Part shown: positions 35,688 to 47,790 of the stretch, in pieces
Layout of the letters: each line of letters starts with the position of its first letter
Position numbering within the stretch: the stretch's first letter is position 1
Assembly: GCA_025449115.1 (NCBI GenBank)
Contig: JAHLKC010000046.1
Location: 1-64,000, forward strand
DNA length: 64,000 nucleotides
Origin: Chytridium lagenaria
Lineage: Eukaryota > Chytridiomycota > Chytridiomycetes > Chytridiales > Chytridiaceae
Reading direction: 5' to 3'
Notes under the pieces: model-generated
The model's database searches: none
Told to the model about the DNA's origin: nothing
Seen by the model: only the letters and a program-made list of their open reading frames with translations
Made by a program: the position numbers and the translations under genes

Positions 35688-37680
35688 TTAAAAGGTCCTC
35701 GCGTCTATCCACCCAGGCGCAGAATTGATCCTAGCTCTCATAGTCTTTTTACCACTACCCTCAATTCCTCCATATCGCCACCCTCCTCGAAAACCCTCTT
35801 TTCCTTCTTTACCCTCCTTCAAAGTATCTACAACCTTCAAAACCTCATTCCCCTTCACAAGCTTCTGCACCTTTTCAACTTTCTCAACCGTCTCCTCCAC
35901 CTCTTCAATCCTAACCTCATCCCACCCCTCCTCAACCTCCTCAAGAACCCTCCCCCTCCCAGACTCCCCAGCCTCCACAAGCGCCCTAAACTCTGCAACC
36001 TCCCAAAACCATCTACACCCCTTCACAATCCGTTCCGTCTTTTCCAAAACCCCAACAACCTCCTCCACATTCCACCGTACTTCCTTTCGTTCAACCTCCA
36101 AAACAGTCTCAACGCTAAACCCTGAATTCAGCGACGCGTTGGATGTTTCCGAAGCACTCGATCCACGTCGACCACCTTGTCCTCTCGCTAAAATCTCTTC
36201 AACGCAGCGCCCAACCGCCCATTTGGCGTGTCCGGCAATGCGTTTATACACACCCATCACTCCACGGTTACGGCGAGGATCTTCAAAAGTTGGAACGCGG
36301 TCAATGTATTGCATGGCGAGTGGGAAGAATAGGGTCAGCAGGTCTCGATGCATGGCGGCGTTGACAAGGGTTTGGGAATGACGGAGGACGGTGGCACGGA
36401 AATGGGCAAGTTGAGGAGAGGCGCGGCGAAATTGTGAGTTATCAAGAGGGTGAAGAAGGTGGGTGGGGATAGCGGGTAGAGTTGAGGTAGATGTGACGGA
36501 GACGGAATTGGGCATGTCTTGGGCGTGGGTTCCGGAACGAGTAGGCGTGAGAACGCGGTAAATAGCCTGCAAAGCATCTACATTCACAAAAAAAGGCATT
36601 AAACAATCACTGAAAACTCAATACAGGCAACTGACTTAACCCAACATGATATATAAAGAAATTAAACTCACCATTTAAGTCCTTCTCAACAGCTGCAATG
36701 TCCAATCCAGGCAACATCCCCACAATCCCTTCCTCAGGTACCCCAAACCGTTCCACAACTCCCAACATCAAAGCCGTCATCTGCGCATGCGTCAAAGCCA
36801 TCAGCCTCGACCCCAACAACGGCGGCTTTGTAGCATGATACTGATGCTGTAATACACCTGAAACCGGCCTCAAAGGCTTTGGAGCACCTCACAGGTGCAA
36901 GAGGCGGGCGTTGATGAACAAGGTCGAGGGAGGGGAGGTCATTTGTGGCGAGACCAGCGAATTCGAGAAGAGTCATGGAACGCTCCTTTGAGACTGAAAG
37001 GATGGGAGGAGGTAAAGTGACGACAGTGATGTCATGCGATGAGGCGCGTGTGTTGGTGGGAGAGAATTCGGAGGAGGGGGGGGAAGGAGCGGCCGTCATC
37101 GCTGTATCGGTGGGATTGTCGAGGTCCGACATTGAGCCGGAGAGATCAACAGAGGTGAGAGATGGGGATGGATGGATGACGGACGTAAAGATGTCGTCGT
37201 GGCGGTGATGACAGGATGAATTGGCGACGTCTATTACCATGTTATCGTGATGCTGGCGTGAGGATGAGGAGGAGCACGAAGCACTTTCAGGGATCGGTGA
37301 TGGCGGGGTGGATGTGCGCAAGTTCATTCCCGCCGTAACAGCACTGGATCCATCGAGCTTAAGACGTTTATTCCTGGCGTCCTTATCAACTGACGGCGAA
37401 GAACTGCGTTTAGCATGAGAGGAAGAAGACAAGATGGCGTCTGGACGAGGCGACGGCTCTGCAGCGGGAGCCAAATCCAAATCCATGGGGGTATCTGACT
37501 CATGATTATTTGTCTTGACAGCAATCGCAGATGATTTGGATGGGGGTGTGGATGTGGTGGTTGGGATACGAATCGGATTTCCCCGACGGTTGATGACTGC
37601 ATCAGGGGCGCGGTCGGGGTTATGGAATAATTGGTCCAAGTTAAACTCGACTGCAGGTGCAGTGGTGAGGTGGTCATTGC
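35688..37680 (-). CDS. Cut8/Sts1-like tether of the nuclear proteasome
   Basis: Likely anchors the 26S proteasome at the nucleus. The N-terminal part (37680 to about 36900) is Ser/Pro-rich, with EFNLDQLFHNPDRAPDAVIN and a basic nuclear-localisation-like KDARNKRLKLDG. The Cut8 domain follows: LMALTHAQMTALMLGVVERF and GLDIAAVEKDL, an intron (36578-36671), then NDALQAIYRVL, QFRRASPQLAHFRATVLRH, LLTLFFPLAMQYIDRVPTF and DPRRNRGVMGVYKRIAGHAK. This order matches the Cut8 helical bundle. The C-terminus (35690-36100) is Glu/Lys/Val-rich, probably helical, and unlike the short tail usual for the family. Frame shifts lie near 36890 and 37640. The start is ambiguous. Assignment rests on domain resemblance. 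Confidence 0.6.
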
Positions 37681-37690
37681 TTGATCTCTG

Positions 37691-38294
37691 ATATTGGCAT
37701 CGCGGTGAAGAGGCGGAGCAGAGGAGGAAGGAGCAATGACGGTCAATTGCCTACTGGAAGAAGGCAAGTATCGGTTTTGGTTGAGAGAGGAGTGGAAGGG
37801 GTTTGTCTGGCCCGCTTTGACGGACGACCAGGGCGGCGAGGAGGCAAGATGTCAGTTGCAAAAAGTGGAGGAGGTCGAAGTGGAAGCCGTGGGTGTGGTG
37901 CTTCTCGAGGGTAAAGGGAGGATGGGCAGCCTGGATGGTAAGCAAGAAGAGAAGGAGATTAGAAAAAGCTTACAAGAAATGACGACAGTCGAGTAAAAGG
38001 ATGTGCTCGCTTTTTAAGTACAGCGTCAGTCGCACTCCTCTTCGACGAGCAATCCACAAAGCAGGGCTCATGTGCAACTTGTAAAGCTGGGAATCGCTCC
38101 GCGAGTGTTGACCCAAAGAAGCAATGGTCCAAAGAACTCCAGTAGTCCACCGATACGGCATTGCACTGTACAGGTACCGCATGAGAAAGAACGGGAAGAA
38201 TGATTCATCATCTGCTTTGCATGTTCACAGAAACCCTTCCAAACACCACCTCAAAGTCCAAACGGTTTGCAATAGTTTAAACTCCTTATACTTC
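37691..38294. other. Intergenic, no supported gene
   Basis: Several overlapping ORFs on both strands, none with a recognisable motif. Probably the 5' flank of the Cut8-like gene and the 3' flank of the next minus-strand gene. Confidence 0.35.
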
Positions 38295-38621
38295 CTACCT
38301 GTACGAAGTCGACGATAAAGCAGACGAAACCGCCATGTCCTTCTTCTTCCTACCCTTACGACGCTGACGGTAATGAAAACCATGCGGGTCATGCAACGGA
38401 AGCACGGAACTGGCTGCCGATGTAGTTGCTGAGGTACTGGCAGCAAGCGAAGCAGGTGTGGCTGAGCAGTTGGAAGGCGGTGGCTCGGAGGAGGACCAAA
38501 GCTGCGAGAAGGTTGACGATGAAGTTGAAGCAGGCATGGCCGTCGCCTCGCGTGAGGTGAGAGAAGCAGGTGCAGTGCTGGATGAGGATGCAGACGCGGA
38601 GGCGGTGGTGGTGGTGAGCAT
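38295..38621 (-). CDS. Ser/Ala/Thr-rich small protein, uncharacterised
   Basis: A 108-residue frame from the ATG at 38621 (MLTTTTASASASSSSTAPAS). Low complexity through residue 75, then a distinct C-terminal part: HDPHGFHYRQRRKGRKKKDM and AVSSALSSTSYR. The basic cluster could be a nuclear signal. The last part may be followed by a further exon. Composition makes chance openness possible, but the end is not low complexity. Confidence 0.35.
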   Translation of the reverse strand: MLTTTTASASASSSSTAPASLTSREATAMPASTSSSTFSQLWSSSEPPPSNCSATPASLAASTSATTSAASSVLPLHDPHGFHYRQRRKGRKKKDMAVSSALSSTSYR

Positions 38622-39018
38622 TGTTTGGAATATGTAAAAGGTATGTAGGCAGAAGCTGGGCACAAATTTAGTGATTAAAAATTTGAAGGGCAAACATGCA
38701 AAACGTGTTGGGCAGGCACTACGGCTGGTTTTGGCGCTACAACACGACGGACGCGGTCGGTCCATGACGGGCAGAAAAGCACCACAGACGATGAGACGGT
38801 GCGCTCGCTGTATTTTCGTGGAAAGTCGTCATCAGATACTGGAGAGGAGACTAGTGCTTTGACTGTTGTTTTTCTTTTGGGGTTTGGAGGCTTCTGAATG
38901 GCTTATTTCTTCGCGAAAAGGACTTTTATTTGATTTCTTTAACATGCCAGAAAACAATAAACAGAAAGTGGTTGGATTTAAGCCCTATTGGCTCGCTCCT
39001 CCTCACTCAATCTGTCAC
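38622..39018. other. Intergenic
   Basis: Short divergent region between a minus- and a plus-strand candidate gene. Nothing recognisable. Confidence 0.35.
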
Positions 39019-39445
39019 CATGAACCTTCATAACGCACATCCAGACCACAAACGGTATCATCCTCCCTTCCCTCTCCCTCACTTCTCTTCTCCGGGTACG
39101 TTAACCACTAACGCGCTTCCTCCCTTAACCCATCGTTCCTTACCATCACCCTCCCCAATAAAAACTTCTCTCGCCATCCTTCTTGCAAACTCCTCTCCTT
39201 TCTCATTCCCAGAGCACCCCGTCTCCTCCTCCCACCCTTCCGCCATCTCAAGTACCTTAACATCATGGCTTTCCTTAGTCGTTTAGACCCAAACCCATTT
39301 CTCACCCCCTCGATACCGCGTCGTCTCGGACCCCGTGTTTAAAACAACACGTGGTGGCATCGTCAATGATTCCAACACCTTGTGGATTTCTCCGCAGAGC
39401 ACCTTTGATCCTCCTTCTTATACGCCTGCCATAATTCCGCTATAA
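39019..39445 (+). CDS. Pro/Ser/Tyr-rich small protein, uncharacterised, frame-broken
   Basis: Starts MNLHNAHPDHKRYHPPFPLP. Coding-like pieces continue in other frames: MAFLSRLDPNPFLTP and then PPRYRVVSDPVFKTTRGGIV, WISPQSTFDPPSYTPAIIPL, stopping at 39445. The Pro/Tyr/Trp-rich style recalls small structural proteins, but no family is recognised. Its 3' end would overlap the end of the minus-strand gene by about 80 bases. Confidence 0.3.
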
Positions 39446-40345
39446 CCTCCCCATGATCACACAAAAGCTCCAACACTGCATCACTCTCCACCTTCTCCTC
39501 CTCCAGAATCAAACACCTTGTCTCCATCTGCATCACAAGCGTATCAGGCAATTTTCCAACCCTTCCATCAGCATCAGCCGGCACACCTTCATCCTTCACA
39601 CATCCCGGTGTGGAAACTTCTCTCCCAATTCTCGTCTTCCACTTCACCATCCCGTCGTCCCCAACGCTTCGAACAGGTAACACGACGAGTCGTTTGGGCT
39701 GCCTTCTTTGCCTGTTTCCTTTGTAAGACGAGTGAGAACGTGAGGGTGGAGTTCGACGACGCGTTTTCCGGATGAAATGGCGAGCTCTTCGTAGCAGATG
39801 CAGAGGTCGGTAATGTAGCAGAGAGAGATGAGTTCCCATTTTAGAAGGAGGTATTCGGGGTTGCGAGCAGAGAGAAAGTAGGTGTGGGCAGAGGCGATGC
39901 TGTCGAATATAGGGTGAATGTTGTGGAAAAGCTATCATTCATTTAGTGGAAATAACGGGGAATTAATAAAAGATATATTTAACAAAAGTTTTAAGCATGT
40001 AAGCTAAAAACCCGTTTTGAATCTAGTAAGCATAGCAAGCAAATCGTACCTCAACAAGCCTCCTCAACGACTCCTCTGCTGTTCATTCAACCTCTTCTCT
40101 TTCTCAACACCCTTCAGTCCCGTCTCCTCCCGCCTCCCTCTCACCTCTGGCCGCCTGTCACCACCATCCCCAACATCAACCCCCTGCACCACAGTCAAAG
40201 CTTTGAACCGTCTCTGCAAAATCTCCATCATGCTAGGTCGTTCCCTCACTCGTCGCATGCGTGCATCGCCGCCATGCTCAGTGTCGATGTCCATGTCGGT
40301 TTCACGGAAGCGAAGATCTGGGGAATCCCATCCTTGAATTTTAGT
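39363..40345 (-). CDS. Conserved-looking helical protein, uncharacterised
   Basis: The upstream exon (40064-40345) reads GWDSPDLRFRETDMDIDTEH and RPSMMEILQRRFKALTVVQG, ending in charged helix (KRLNEQQR, then ESLRRLVE at a GTACG donor). The next exon, after about 39930, in a second frame gives FHNIHPIFDSIASAHTYFLS, ARNPEYLLLKWELISLCYIT and DLCICYEELAISSGKRVVEL, then in a third frame GMVKWKTRIGREVSTPGCVK and KVESDAVLELLCDHGEVIAE. These pieces have globular, non-repetitive composition and look real. The frame changes at least twice. Start and exact end are uncertain. I do not recognise the family. Confidence 0.45.
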
Positions 40346-40658
40346 CGAATCTTTTTTTGGTCGTGTATTTACTTTAAAGAAAGAATGTGAATGTGGAACT
40401 GTAATAAAAAAAAATGAGAGACAGCGTGTGGTGAGGAAACTCAAGCTTTTACGCAAGCTTGCATGCTGGAGAGTGTCCACGAAAGAATTCAAAGAAATCC
40501 CTCGCCCAACGCGTGCCCACAAACCCCACAAAAAAGGCAAAACACGTAAATACATGAACTAAGCGGGAAGGGACGCCATAGGAAAAAAACAACAACCTCC
40601 CCCCTTTCACAAAACCAAGAGATCCAACACAACAAAAACTAAAACCCTTCTTCCTCCA

Positions 40659-41605
40659 TTAAACATCCTTCACCTCCCCCTTAAGATACTCTTTAATGGG
40701 AGTGGAGAATGCCGCATGCTTTCCAAATCTAACCCCACCCGTCGCGTCCAACTCCTCTGGTTTGGTCGAACAAATAACCGTTCCTGCGCCTTTTGTGGCA
40801 TGGTCTGACCAGAACGTAATGGGATGCTCATAACGCTTTAGCTGATAGTAATAATCAGAACAAAAGAAAGATTTAGTAAACAAAACAGCAACGAAAGAAA
40901 CAAAATCCGCCATTGCACGACGTTAATAAAAAAAAATGGATGGGGGCGTTTACCGTTAAAAAAAGTCACATTAGGGGACGTGAATCAACACAAAGCACCA
41001 TTAGAACATTGCCTACAAAAAACCACACATCTAAAAAAATGACGAATACACATACATGTTTATCCGGATACTCCACATCCCACCATACTGCGGTCCCGAA
41101 ACCCCCACAAAAGGGCCCTTCTTCATCCTCCCCACATTCCCAACCTCCCATGTCCATAATCATTATGCGCTGTCGATATCCATTCATTGGCTGATCGATC
41201 CACAGGCGCCTCCTTCAACTCCTCCATCGCCTTTTCATCAACTCGGCTTCAAGAAGGGCTCGACGTTTTCCCATCCCACCTGCTTGGGAGACACGCGGAC
41301 CAGGGAGGGTGGGGGGTGGCGTTGCGGTGAAGGTTTCTTGGTGGGTCGTGGTAAAGAGGGGAGTAGGGTTGCCTTTTGTGCGGATGAGTGGGTGAGGATG
41401 TCCTGGTGATTGTTGGTGGTGGTGGTTGATATGGTTAGTTGGCGTGATGCCCTCTCATACTCTCTTCAAACTTACCCCATGCCCATGCTTTGACAGCCTC
41501 TCAATGCTCGTCCTCTCATCAATGATCCTCTCCCCAACAGCTCTCTCCTCAACCCAGTTCTCCAGCAGCGTCGACCAACGCCGTGATGCCTGTTCCAGTC
41601 TGTCA
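40659..41605 (-). CDS. Small multi-exon protein, uncharacterised
   Basis: First part near 41600: RLEQASRRWSTLLENWVEER and AVGERIIDERTSIERLSKHG, ending at a GGTAAGTTT donor. Middle part (41070-41420): EELKEAPVDRSANEWISTAH and NDYGHGRLGMWG, GPFVGVSGPQYGG. Last exon (40659-40841, acceptor ATCAG): LKRYEHPITFWSDHATKGAG, TVICSTKPEELDATGGVRFG and KHAAFSTPIKEYLKGEVKDV. Short, aromatic and Gly-rich, and without a catalytic motif. Its style recalls mitochondrial or microtubule-inner proteins, but that is a guess. Frames change in the middle part. Confidence 0.4.
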
Positions 41606-42139
41606 TCTTTGAATGGTCACCACAATGTTGAAAGTTGTCAACTTTTTTTGTGGAACTCCGACTGACAATTCGCAGATAATGCGAAAAAATGTGCTAAAAA
41701 ATGGGTGTTTGCAGGACATGATTTTTATTCGTCTTTAAAATCAGACAAATAGACAAAAAGTGCAAATGGAAAATACAGTTTAAAAAAAAGGAAGTGAAAA
41801 AAAGAGCTAAACAAAAAGCCTTTAAAACACCAAAAGATGCATTCAAAGGCCAACAGATGAACAGTCAACGAAACGATGAAGAAAGGGAATCAGTCAAAGT
41901 TAAACACACTTAAAGGTTAAGGGACAAGGAAAAAAAGGATTTGCGAAAAAGAAAAACAAAATCTGGGTTTATCACTTCAAATGGCTACAAAAAAAAAACA
42001 AACGGGATATGAAAAATTAAAGAACAAAAGCTGAGCCAGAAGAGTAAAAACCATTACAAAAAAATAAAACAATCAACCATCACAACCCCTATCTCCTTCT
42101 CTCCCAACCCCCTTTTCTTCTCCCATCAAATCGGTCTTG

Positions 42140-45100
42140 TCAAACTATCAAACCTCGTCGACCCTCCGTCACCAACTCCCCACTCTCATCTTGAAAAGCA
42201 GGTGCCGCCTGAAGTGGAGCCGGAACAATCGGTACAGATCCTCGATTCATTCTAAACCGTTCCATCGACTCCCTCGTTCCAAGCACACCTGTAATTTCTT
42301 TAATTTTTTTTTAAAAAAAATTACCAAACGCGATCAGCAATTTGAAAAAGGCGTGTTTAGTAGAAATACCTTTAGGATCCATTTGTCTATCGATGCTGTC
42401 CCACTCCCCACAGATGGCGTCCATCCTCTCTCATTCCTCAATTCATCTACCACCGACCGTATGCTCTGAGCATCCAACGACGCCCGTCCCTGTTGCACTA
42501 AATGCGGTGGAAGAGGAATCACTGACTCAAGCGGAAAGGCACCGCGTCGTTGTGATCGATAATTCCATCCAGTGGCCCATCTAAGAGAAAAACAAAAGTG
42601 GTATTAGCAAAAATATAATATTATAAAAAATTATAAAAAAGAGAATACCAAGAAACTCACCCATCCTGAAATACGCATTCAATCAAAATCGGGTCATCCA
42701 TCAACACCTCCATCTCATCCGAAAGCTTTTTAAAATTAAGAAAGACGTCAACGCAACAAACAATCTTAACGGAATTACCTCAGCTTCATAAGGCATAATC
42801 GCCGTCCTCACAGCCCCACAGTTCTATTCGCCCTCGCATACATCTCCGCCCGTCTCCTAAGCGTCTCAACACTCATCCCTCCCTCCCCCTCATCCTCCTC
42901 CTTCCCCACCTCCCCAATCTCACCAAACCCAAGATCGAGTTTCGAATCCACTGGCTCCCACTTTAACGTTGGCGGCGACGACGGATCCAACGCCTCCTCA
43001 GGGAACACCAAATCCCACCTCCCTTTGCGGATCCCAACAGTGACTCTCGCCGTTGACTCGCTCTCCGTGATTCCGAGGACGTAGGCGAAGATTCGACGGT
43101 TGATAACAAACTATCAGGCGCTTTTCCGTCTGACTTCACCCACACCACCAAAGCTTCTGTTGATTGATCCAGCAGCCACAGGACTCGACGGCGCAAGTAT
43201 CGACGCTAAAGCCGACGGCGCATCCCCAGCACTCGCCAATTCATCAGCAAGTGACCTATATCTCAAAGGCGACCCGCCAAACCTCCCCCGCCAACCTCCT
43301 CCTCTTTGCCTCAACAGCAGCCGCAACCTCAGCATAAGCCATTGCAAGATGCTCCTCCACAGCCCGATTCGGGACCCCCTTCATAGGGACACCTTCTTTG
43401 TCCACCCCAACCCTCCTCTCGAAGGTGACGATGCCAACGACATCATCGACGCCAACGTTGTCCCTTGATTCGCTGAAGCGCTTGCCGTTAAGCACTCTTG
43501 CCAGATTGCAGGTGGCGTTTAGGTGTTGAGCTCGACGTTCCAGACGATGCAGCTGTTAGACTACCAGCATTGGACCCAGACGACGATGAAGTCGATTCCC
43601 AATCGCGTAAACTCAGAACCCGACGTATAGGACTTCCACCACCAGCACCATTGGGTGACCCCTGCTGCGTCTTGGAACGTCGTAAACCCGGCATGATAGA
43701 CGCCGACAACGTTTCATTGGTGGAATCATCCCCAGATCGCGTCGCCGTAGTCCATCCCGCAAACGGGTTCTGACGTTTCGGAGAAGACGTGTTGTTGGGT
43801 ACAGTGTTCGAGTTAATTTGAAGCATCGGTAACCTCAGTCTTCCTGAAGCAGACATGGTCCTCTGTGGAGGTATAGGAGCTGGTCCTCGGTTCTCCTCAA
43901 GTTGGGAAAGAGAAATGGACGTTGAGGAACGTCCCGTGCTTCTCATATCCAACGGTTTCTCAGGTAAAGCGGGGTGATTTGATGGTACCGTAAACGAATC
44001 TACAGCTCTCGTGCCAGTGGAACCAGCACTCGCCCTGAAAGGCGATGGACTGGGTGTAGGGTAGGCAGCACCAGTGGGCCGTTGCTCGGCAACACTTGCA
44101 ACAGGTGCAGTAGACAAGACGCTTCGGTTCGGCAGGGCGGGCTTCTCATAACCCATCCCGGGGACACGGATCGAACAGATTCACGGACAGCAGCATTGGA
44201 CTCTCCGGTACCCGCACCATCACCTTCCACACCGTCACCTCTCCTCCAAGCACTTGCCCCAGAAACAACCCGCCAAACCAACATCATGTCCACCGGAATC
44301 TGCCGTCACAAATGATAGTTCACGTAACCTGCTTGTCTCCTCTTCTCGTTCAACCCATCGTCCATTCACAATATCCACAACACTCCCACAGCAGACCCTC
44401 TCGTCGCCCAAGGTCTTGAATCACGTCCTCTCTCATCACCCTCCTCACTCATAACCCCCGACGGCTCGCCGCGTCTTCTCTCCCCCTCTGTGCGTCCCTC
44501 CACTCCCCCCATACTCGATCCCCCTCTTTGAGGCGTCGATCCCCCAACACTTTTCCCAACAGACGACGCCCACGACGCCACACTCTTCGCCGAAACCCCC
44601 GACGTTGTCCTGCCCTCCGCCCCCCGTCTTCCTCATTCGTCAACCATCCCCCACTTAAAACAGGTACAGCTCCACCACCTCCCGGTACAATCGTCACACT
44701 CGACCTCGCCTGTCCCTCCGCCTCCTCCTCACTCTTTGGTGAGGACCCATCCTGCCACGGTACAACCCTCATCATCGCCGCAGGAGGTCGAACAGGACTC
44801 CATCGTCCACCCTCCACATCCCCAGCAAGCCCACTCCCAGGCGCAACCATCTCAGCAGCAGCAACCGCCGTCCCAGCAAGCCGTCCCGGAATTGTGATCT
44901 TCTTGGTCGACTCTTCCCCGACACCTCCCCGTCTCTTTCTCCACCACGGTACAAAGAATCCTCTCCTCCCCCATTCACACTCCCATTCGATTCCGCTCCA
45001 ACCGTCCCAACCACTGACGAAACCCCATCCTCACCTCCACTCACCCTACTCGGCACATTCTTATACTCCCCCATCTTCTCATCAAACCTCCTCACACCAA

Positions 45101-46100
45101 CCCCACTAAAAGACTCCACCCCTCCAACGCCCCTTAACTCTGCCCCTTCTACACTCCTCACCACCTGTACCTCCCCCTCCCCAATTCTGCTCCGACTCTT
45201 CTGACTCCCCCTCCGTCCCCTCCTCCCCACCCCTGCAATAACCTCTTCCCCACTCTCATCAAACACCCGCCCCTCACCCTCCTCCTCCTTCTTCCACCAC
45301 CACTTCCACCCCTCCTTCCCCTTTGGCACAAGCACCCACAAACAAACAGCAAACCCAACAAGCAACACCCCAACAACCCCAAGCACTCCCACCAGCACCG
45401 CAAAATTCACAGGATCCCCACCCCCACCACCACCTCCACCAACCGCATCCGCTGTCTTGGTCATCGAAGTCGTCATCCGCGTCGTCGTCATCGGAATCGT
45501 CGTCATCGTTACCGTCGTCATCGTCGCAACAGGTCGAGCTGTAGCGAACGGTACCGTCACAACAACACTCCCAAACGTCACCGTCAATGCCGTAGCCGTC
45601 TCACTCGGCAGAACCGTCAAAGTCAACCCCCCTTCCTCCACAGCCGTCAACGTTAACCCACCCCCAGTCTCCGTCACAACACCCCCCGTCACACTCTCCG
45701 TCACAACACCTCCATCCGTCGTAAAAACAACCCCCACTCTCAACCACAGTCCCACTTTCAACCCCAACCGTCACCGTCTCCACCATCCCCGTCGTCGTCT
45801 CCCCTCCATCCCCAACCCCACCAACCTGCCCTAAAGTCCTCCTTGTCTTTGTTCGTCTCGTTCTCGTCCCGTCTCGTCCTCCGTCCAACAATCACATCCG
45901 GTATCAACCATTCAGGGAACTCATCCGCCCCCCATCTGTCCCTCCTCTTCACCCTCTTCGCCACCAGCCTGTCTCAAAACCCCACCAACAACAGGCGGTG
46001 GTGTGATAACCACAACCTTGACAGCATGTCGACCCATCATCATCGTCGGCGTCGTCGTCCGTGTTGGAAACGTCGTAAGCACCTGTCGTGTCATAGCCAT
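42140..46100 (-). CDS. Fus1-like single-pass membrane protein with C-terminal SH3 domain
   Basis: Minus strand, in order: a Thr/Val/Gly-rich probable ectodomain (45450-45900, e.g. VVTESVTGGVVTETGGGLTL and TMTTIPMTTTRMTTS), one strong TM helix (NFAVLVGVLGVVGVLLVGFA near 45360), a basic juxtamembrane Trp/Lys patch, and a long Ser/Gly/Pro-rich cytoplasmic region (43000-45200). An SH3 domain over three exons follows: AVRTAIMPYEAE, LSDEMEVLMDDPILIECVFQ, DGWATGWNYRSQRRGAFPLE. The tail ends EGRRGLIV at 42140. Yeast Fus1, a mating-fusion scaffold, has the same architecture: O-glycosylated ectodomain, TM, SH3. The product could be a cell-surface scaffold for fusion or polarity. The start at 46100 is tentative and no clear signal peptide is seen; frame changes occur in the ectodomain and cytoplasmic parts. 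Confidence 0.65.
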
Positions 46101-47213
46101 CGTTCGAATCCGTTTCAATCTATCGTTCCCTGAAGAAAAACCGTTGCTTTCCCCTTCACGTCTTCACCACGTTTCGTTATCCCAACAGAAACCCCCTTTT
46201 CTCTTGAAAAAGGCAAGCTCCTGGCAAGTCAAGGGCTAATGAATAATCCTCCCTGAAACGGTTGATTATGTCCTGGTACACCTGCCTAGGTTCGCTGCGC
46301 AGATGCAGCAGCGGGGGGTGGGGTGGGTGGGCTGGTGCTGGTGCTGTTGTGCCATCACGTCCGAAAGGTGCCATGAGAAATACGACAAGGGGGCGAGCAC
46401 CCTCAAATTGTCAATATTGTCGGACTTGAAAAAAAAACAAAACAATACTTCGGCAGGTTCTAGGTCAAAGATGAAGAAGCCGTTCAACAGCCATTCCCCA
46501 CCTCTTATCTGCTCTCGCGCGATGCGCTATATCAGTGCGCTAACCCCCGCATCATGGACTCATGACCGTGTGGAAAGTATTACGGACACACATCGCTACC
46601 AACATCAGGGCGAGAGGTGACCCCAGTCTGCTTCAGCAAATCAAATCCCAAAAACCGAGTTATGACGTCTAATTGACACCTTTACCACAATGCTTTTTTG
46701 TTTTTGAATTCCTGTACCATAATCCAAACTAGGGAGCCCTATCCGTCCTTATTGATATGTCCAACCGACATTTGTCCACTCTCCCGATTTAATAATTCGA
46801 CGACCAAAAAACGCGTCATATACAAACCTTCATCTGACCCTCCCCTTTACTCCTTAAATCACACATGTTTTTACTGGACGCATGGCCAAAAAAGCAAGCC
46901 TCAGGAGATGCCCCCCCCGCCAATCTTTCCAACTCCCCTCTTCCCTATTCGCCGTAATTTGCATTTCGTCTGCATACCTCCGAAATCCATACAGCCGTCC
47001 ATCTAGTTCATTCCGGTATCATCCATCTACTTCACTCCATTATCTCTTTCCGCCACATCACTCGTCGTTTCAATCCAGACCTCGATCCCCCTCCCAAAGG
47101 AATCTTTCACGGCATCCGTTGATCTGACTATTTCCCAGTCTTTGCCAATTTAATCACGTCCGCGAATCGGAAAGATGTATTCAAAAAATGGAACTGTGCA
47201 CACTTTTATTTCT

Positions 47214-47228
47214 GGGGGGGGGGGGGGG
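47214..47228. repeat. Poly-G tract, 15 bases
   Basis: Fifteen consecutive G residues followed by AAAGGGGG. It lies at the edge of the tandem repeat block. Confidence 0.9.
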
Positions 47229-47299
47229 AAAGGGGGTTGTATCAGTAAACGCGTGTCTGTAAACCGTTTGTACGTATCAACACGTATCGTACCGTTTCA

Positions 47300-47790
47300 A
47301 AAAACATACGCCATTTCATCGTAAAAACACATGGTGCGTTCGAAGTCTTTCATTCCATCGTAAAAACAACATGGTGCGTTCGAGCTCTTTGTGTTTCGTA
47401 GGAAAGGGTTACCACCATCTTTCTCAATCCCGTGCACCAACGACTCGGAGGTATCAATAACAATGAACCCGTTTTTTTTCGCGGGGTTCAACGCGTTGGT
47501 TCCGCAATAACGGTGTATCGTACCAAAAGATCATACGCCATTCCATCGTGAAAACAACATTGTGTTCGAGGTCTTTTGGTTTCCGTATAAAAGGGTTACC
47601 ACCACCTTTCTCAATCCTGGCACCCACGACACGGCAGTATCATAACAATGAACCCGTTTTTCCCCCCGGATCTGCAGTTCAACGCGTCGTTCACGCACCA
47701 ACAGCGTATCGTAAAGCGTTTCATACGCCATTCCATCGTGAAAACAACATGGTGCGTTCAAGGTCTTTGGTTTGATAAAGTAGTAATAAA
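47300..47790. repeat. Diverged tandem repeat, about 190-225 bp spacing
   Basis: The core CATACGCCATTCCATCGTGA (variants) followed by AAACAACATGGTGCGTTCGA and a GGTCTTT box starts at about 47307, 47530 and 47720, with a partial copy near 47350. Between the cores, AAAGGGTTACCACCACCTTT, TCTCAATCC and AACAATGAACCCGTTTTT also recur. Spacing of about 225 then 190 indicates indels between copies. Confidence 0.8.

Noticed and set aside
35418..36381. Plus-strand ORFs (235 and 218 aa)
   Set aside because: A-rich or Pro/Ser shadows of the Cut8-like gene on the other strand, where conserved motifs are seen.
37681..37996. Plus-strand ORF with Glu/Val-rich sequence
   Set aside because: No conserved motif; most of it is antisense to low-complexity upstream sequence of the Cut8-like gene.
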